From the NCBI GenBank assembly GCA_034620365.1, contig JAQGEQ010000245.1, positions 62,001 through 126,000 of the forward strand: a stretch of DNA of 64,000 nt. Reading direction: 5' to 3'. How positions within the stretch are numbered: the stretch's first letter is position 1; the number at the start of each line of letters is the position of its first letter. The DNA is from Pegea sp. RAD2-039 (taxonomy: Eukaryota > Chordata > Thaliacea > Salpida > Salpidae). The translations under genes and the position numbers were made by a program. The notes beneath the pieces were generated by a model, which had not been told where the DNA came from, ran no database searches, and saw nothing but the letters and a program-made list of their open reading frames with translations. Of this stretch, positions 59,917 to 64,000 are shown piece after piece.

Positions 59917-62700
59917 AAAAATAGAGTATTGTTTACTATTTTGTTAAAAAAAGTTAGATTTAGATTGTCGTCGAATGTTGTAGATTTATATAATAAAAAG
60001 TATTTTACTAATATTTACCTAATGTTTTTTATTTTGTCCGACTTAATAAGTAATAAGTTTTATAGATTCGATCAAATAAACTTTGTATTTCAATAAGCTT
60101 TATATTGAATAAAAGTCAAATAAACTTTTACAAAAATCTTCATTCTTAAACAAAGCAAAAAATCCATGATAAAACCATTTAATGCAGAAATCAAATAGGT
60201 TCTGCAATGAATCAAATGGTAATTGTAGTTCTGGTTTTTACTGGTAAACTTCTAGCAAAAATTGTGATAAAACCATTTACATATCATATGATTATACAAC
60301 TTTATGAAAAATTACCGATAAGATTGTCTATGGTTTAATTTTTGTTTAACGGTTTTATTAAGTGTTTGATACACTAAATGCAAAGAAATGAAAAGAAGTT
60401 TTATTCATATATTTTAAAGTTTATTTCAATCAAATCAAATGAAGTGTAGTGTATTATTTTTTCTATTTAGTCGAGTATTTCAGTTTTTTCGTCTTAGTGT
60501 GGTTGTGTATTAAACAAGTTTTCCTTATTTACATTCAATAAAGATCTTCTGTATACAATTATATTAAAAAATATTAATTTGTCTGTATTTACATTGATTA
60601 AGCAAGTTTGGGACTTTACTTTTCAAATAGGTTTTTCTATTTGATTTTATCAAAATTCTTTCTTTGTAAATCATTGATAAATTTTAGAGTCAAATAATAG
60701 TCCAAGTTCAACATTATTACAATGCATAGATTGTGAACGTTACAAAAGTGTAGATTGTCTAAAATATCAAAATGCAATTATACGTATTATATCTTTTACA
60801 CAATTTTCAAACTATTTATTATTAAAGAATATAAAAAACTTAACTATGAAATTAACAGGTTTTAGACTTTAATGACAACTTTTTTAAACTACTTTATTTC
60901 TGTCTATAAATAAACATATAAAGATTTTCATTAAATTAAATAAAAATATTTGCTAAACAAATTAAATTGTTTTTTTTTTGTTTTTTTTGCATTAAGTATG
61001 TTTTTGTAACTCAAATCACTATCCTGTTGAAAATAACTTTTAAAAACTTGAAGTTTGACAAATATTTGAAGTCAAATTGAAAATCCCACTAATTAAAATT
61101 ATTAAATAAAACATCCAAGTTGTTTTATATTTAACATTTTCTATATTTTGTCAAATTATTCTATCGACTAATAGTCGATATCAAAAATTTACTCAGGTGT
61201 TTAAGTTCTTTCCAAAGGTTAAAGAACATTTCTTTATCTAAAAAAATCTTCTCATCTAGTATTTGTCATGAAAAAGTGCTTTTTAAAATTTTTGATCTAT
61301 CTTTAAAAGTTTGATTTATGTAAAACTGTGAGACGATATTTATTTCTTTTGCTATCAATCTTATAAAAACTTATTTGGTACTTCTTAGTGCATAAAACAT
61401 TTTAGTTCTAAACTATTTAATGATTCTGTAAAACTAAGACTTTTAGAAATACGATTTATAAAAAGCTAATTGTATGAGTCTGAATAAACAATGTTTGGTA
61501 AGTTCAAAGTCACTGAGTAACACTATATTTCTGACAGATAAGAGGAAACAACGTTTATAAAATTATAAAATATAAACATACAACTGTTATAGTGACATCT
61601 TGTGACTGAAAAATAAATAGTAAAATGCAATTAAATTTTACAAAATGTTGTAAATGTTTAATTTAATAAATTTTAATAAGAGTGAGACAAATCGCAAATA
61701 TTTTGTTTAAGACAGGTTTACACTGAATCTTAATGAATTGACATGGTAGAATTTATTTAAATTTTTTTTTGTATAATTTAAGAAATGTTTTTTTAACTCA
61801 TTTAAGTATTATAAAAATAATTGATTAATATTACTTTGTGTTTACTTTTAAAGATTATATTTTAAATAAACGCAAAAAAAAACATTACACCACTTTTTAG
61901 AAAGTTATTATCAAAAATATAACATTGCAGTGTTTCTATGAGAATAATAAAACAAAACGTTTATAAGACTACTCATATTTTCTAATTTTTTTTAAGTAAA
62001 CAAAAAGATTATGTTTATACACTGATCATTTTTTAGTAATTTGTAGTAAAATGCGACTATAAATATTTGAAGCTTAAAATATTAAAAGAGAAGCAATTAT
62101 TAAAATTCAAAGTGAAAATCATTAAACAAAGCAACAAAAGCTTTATAAAAATAAAACAGTAAAACAAATGTTGTAATTAAATAACTTGAAACTTTATGTT
62201 GATATCTATCAATAGCTCTGAAATTTCATGATCATTATAATTTCAACAAATTTATTATAATAACTTTCGGCGTTGTAAAATGCTCAAAAGCTTCTGTCGA
62301 AAGAGGTAAACAAACATAAACAGAAATTGTTCTTTTTATAAAAATTTTAATAATCAAAGTTTATGCCAAGATGTAAACCACCAAAGTTTAAGAATTAAAA
62401 ATTACAAAAAAAATTACATAAAAGTGGGAAAGATTTGCAATGAGTTATAACAAAGTTCATGATAGATATTTACATCAGAACTGAATTCCAAGAAAAAGCT
62501 TCTAGTCTTCAATAGCTTGGTGATTTCAGTAATGACGTTGAGCTTAAATATTGTTAACTAGAGATTAAATGAAAAGGTTAAAATGGATAATTTGATAAAA
62601 ATTATCATAAAATAAGAAACAGTATACTTGCGCAAAATATTTTACTTACAATAAAGTTTCAAATGTATTTCATAAATAAAAAAAGTGATTTATTTGTTAT
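59917..62700. repeat. ~2.7 kb inverted repeat, partner at 2.8-5.1 kb
   Basis: Reverse complement of 2,770-5,133, slightly longer because of insertions (for example around 60,390-60,830). Contains reversed copies of the palindrome (TATCGACTAATAGTCGATA at 61,162), the CATCTAGTATTTGTCATG module at 61,253 and the TAGTGACATCTTGTGACTG block near 61,591. No gene. Confidence 0.75.
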
Positions 62701-63215
62701 AAAAGTGTTCTGATCACGGCAACCTAGGTTCGAATCTTGGCTTCAGCATGATTTTTTTTATGTTAGATTTAGTTTTTTTTTCGATATTCTTTCACACTCC
62801 AATCTGTTTATATCTATCAAAGCTTGAGATTATATTACAATGTTTTTGTATTTACTTGTATTTGATGGTCTCAGCATAATGAAAACTTGACGTTAAGCCT
62901 ATTTGAATAGAACAACCAACAAACGAGTTACTATTGATTTAAACAACTTTTAAAATTATCTTAATTTATTTCTTTTTTATTTGATTCAAATTTAGATTAA
63001 ACTTTAATTGACTACAAAATTAAACAGCTAAGCTTTGTAGGTCTATAGATGTCATAAATATTCAATACTCAGAATTATAAACTCTGATTTAAATTTAACT
63101 TTACTTTAAAAGTTAGTTTAATAATTACAACAACAAGTATTTAACCTAACTTTAAAAATACTCTCAAATAATTTTAAAAAAGTTTTCAATTCTCAATAGA
63201 CACGTCTGTAATACC
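62700..63215. repeat. Inverted third copy of the tRNA-downstream segment
   Basis: Reverse complement of about 17,730-18,250. The tRNA-like tail is at 62,710-62,752 (TGATCACGGCAACC, GGTTCGAATC, TTCAGCATGA), followed by the block with AACAACAAGTATTTAACCTA near 63,128 and ends with TCTCAATAGACACGTC. The tRNA-Met body itself is absent. Confidence 0.65.
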
Positions 63216-64000
63216 ACCCTGTCCTATAAATATTCATATTGTTTTACACCAGTCTCTTATAAATATTTAACAAATATGCAAACATTTCGATAATTATTAT
63301 AAAATGAGTTTAGCATACAATAGCGTACTGCAAAGAAAGGCTTTATAAATGAAAAAAATCAAAATTAAATTGTAGAATTGTACATAAAATTTAATTTCAT
63401 TTGAATTTACAAAAGAAAAACATTTGTTTCTGTTTTCAGTTTACAAATATAGATTTTGATGAAATTAAAAAAAAAAGTTCAAATGATTTGTTTCTTTACT
63501 CAGTTTAAGAAAAAATTTAAAATTTGAAATGTTTTTACAAAAACTCGATATTGCTAGTTTTTACAAAATTTATTTATTGATTTTTTACTATCCACTAAAT
63601 TCCATCATAGATTTAATAGAACAATTGGAAATGTTTGCCATATTCTCAAAGAAAAATAAATAAAATGTTTTTAAGTAGTAATCATCATAAGTTTTTGTAA
63701 ATCAAATCAGTATCCTGTTCATTACAACAACAAATAACAATTTCTTCAAAATTTCGAAACTATAATATTGACAAATATTTGATGTCAAATTGAAAATTAA
63801 GCCAAGTAATTTGATCAAATGAAACTTTTAAGCAGATTTAAATTCAAAAAATTTTCTGTTATTTTTTAGTTGTAATTATTGGATTAATTTATCAACAAAT
63901 GGCCGATATTAAAAAATAAAACTTTGACTCAATAATAGACTCAATTAATTAGTTAAAGAGTTACCAGTAGTGGCTTAAAAATAAGTATTCAATATTATCA
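63216..64000. repeat. Fold-back repeat fragment at the window edge
   Basis: Reversed pieces of the inner fold-back module (TTTTTTACTATCCACTAAATT near 63,578 and a degenerate palindrome TATCAACAAATGGCCGATA near 63,889). No gene. Confidence 0.5.

Noticed and set aside
1..64000. CRISPR array or tandem satellite
   Set aside because: Recurrent motifs are dispersed with irregular spacing and both orientations; no regular repeat-spacer pattern is present.

Overview
This window looks like nuclear DNA of an animal. It is about three-quarters A+T by eye and very gene-poor. It has splice-site-like junctions, eukaryotic initiator tRNA-Met copies with anticodon CAT, C2H2 zinc fingers with TGEKP linkers, a C-type-lectin-like receptor exon and a Musashi/hnRNP-type RRM exon. 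I see no bacterial operons or ribosome-binding sites. I cannot name the species. At this base composition a stop codon is expected about every 11 codons, so dozens of 60-90 codon open frames arise by chance. I annotate only frames with extra support: motifs, higher GC, a splice site, or conservation between copies.

Layout. 1-8.5 kb is a mosaic of dispersed repeats, several with inverted partners at 54.5-62.7 kb. 8.9-9.2 kb holds the best-preserved initiator tRNA-Met copy. 10.8-20.5 kb and 42.2-52.0 kb are two direct copies of a segment of about 9.7 kb. Each copy carries, on the minus strand, a 7TM-like fragment, a tRNA-Met copy, a C-type-lectin-like single-pass receptor exon and a decayed second receptor; on the plus strand it carries a short zinc-finger-like/acidic exon pair and a 73-codon frame. 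20.3-24.7 kb holds a ~1 kb direct repeat and fold-back repeats.

The centre (24.5-37.8 kb) is the most striking part. Two inverted arms of about 2.45 kb enclose 8.4 kb of mostly single-copy DNA. This contains a four-finger C2H2 gene, an unrecognised 776-residue gene (31.1-33.4 kb, the only long ORF in the window), a membrane-anchor-like exon and a cluster of nine perfect TGACGTCA octamers in about 520 bp. The arms carry the same hairpin motif (TTGACGCTAGACGTCGC) that lies near both ends of a 2.4 kb fold-back repeat at 41.2-43.6 kb. The whole could therefore be a large terminal-inverted-repeat element with cargo. This is inference.

54-60 kb is a graveyard of short exon-like patches with raised GC: an RRM, a frameshifted coding remnant, and three unrecognised patches. 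The rest of the right end is inverted copies of the left-end repeats.

The repeats share recurring small motifs: a TCGAC-N6-GTCGA palindrome (at least 16 copies), GACAAATACTAGATGA, CACAAGATGTCACTATA, and the TTGACGCTAGACGTCGC hairpin. They look like sub-terminal sites of one mobile-element family. No recognisable transposase, reverse transcriptase or integrase was seen.
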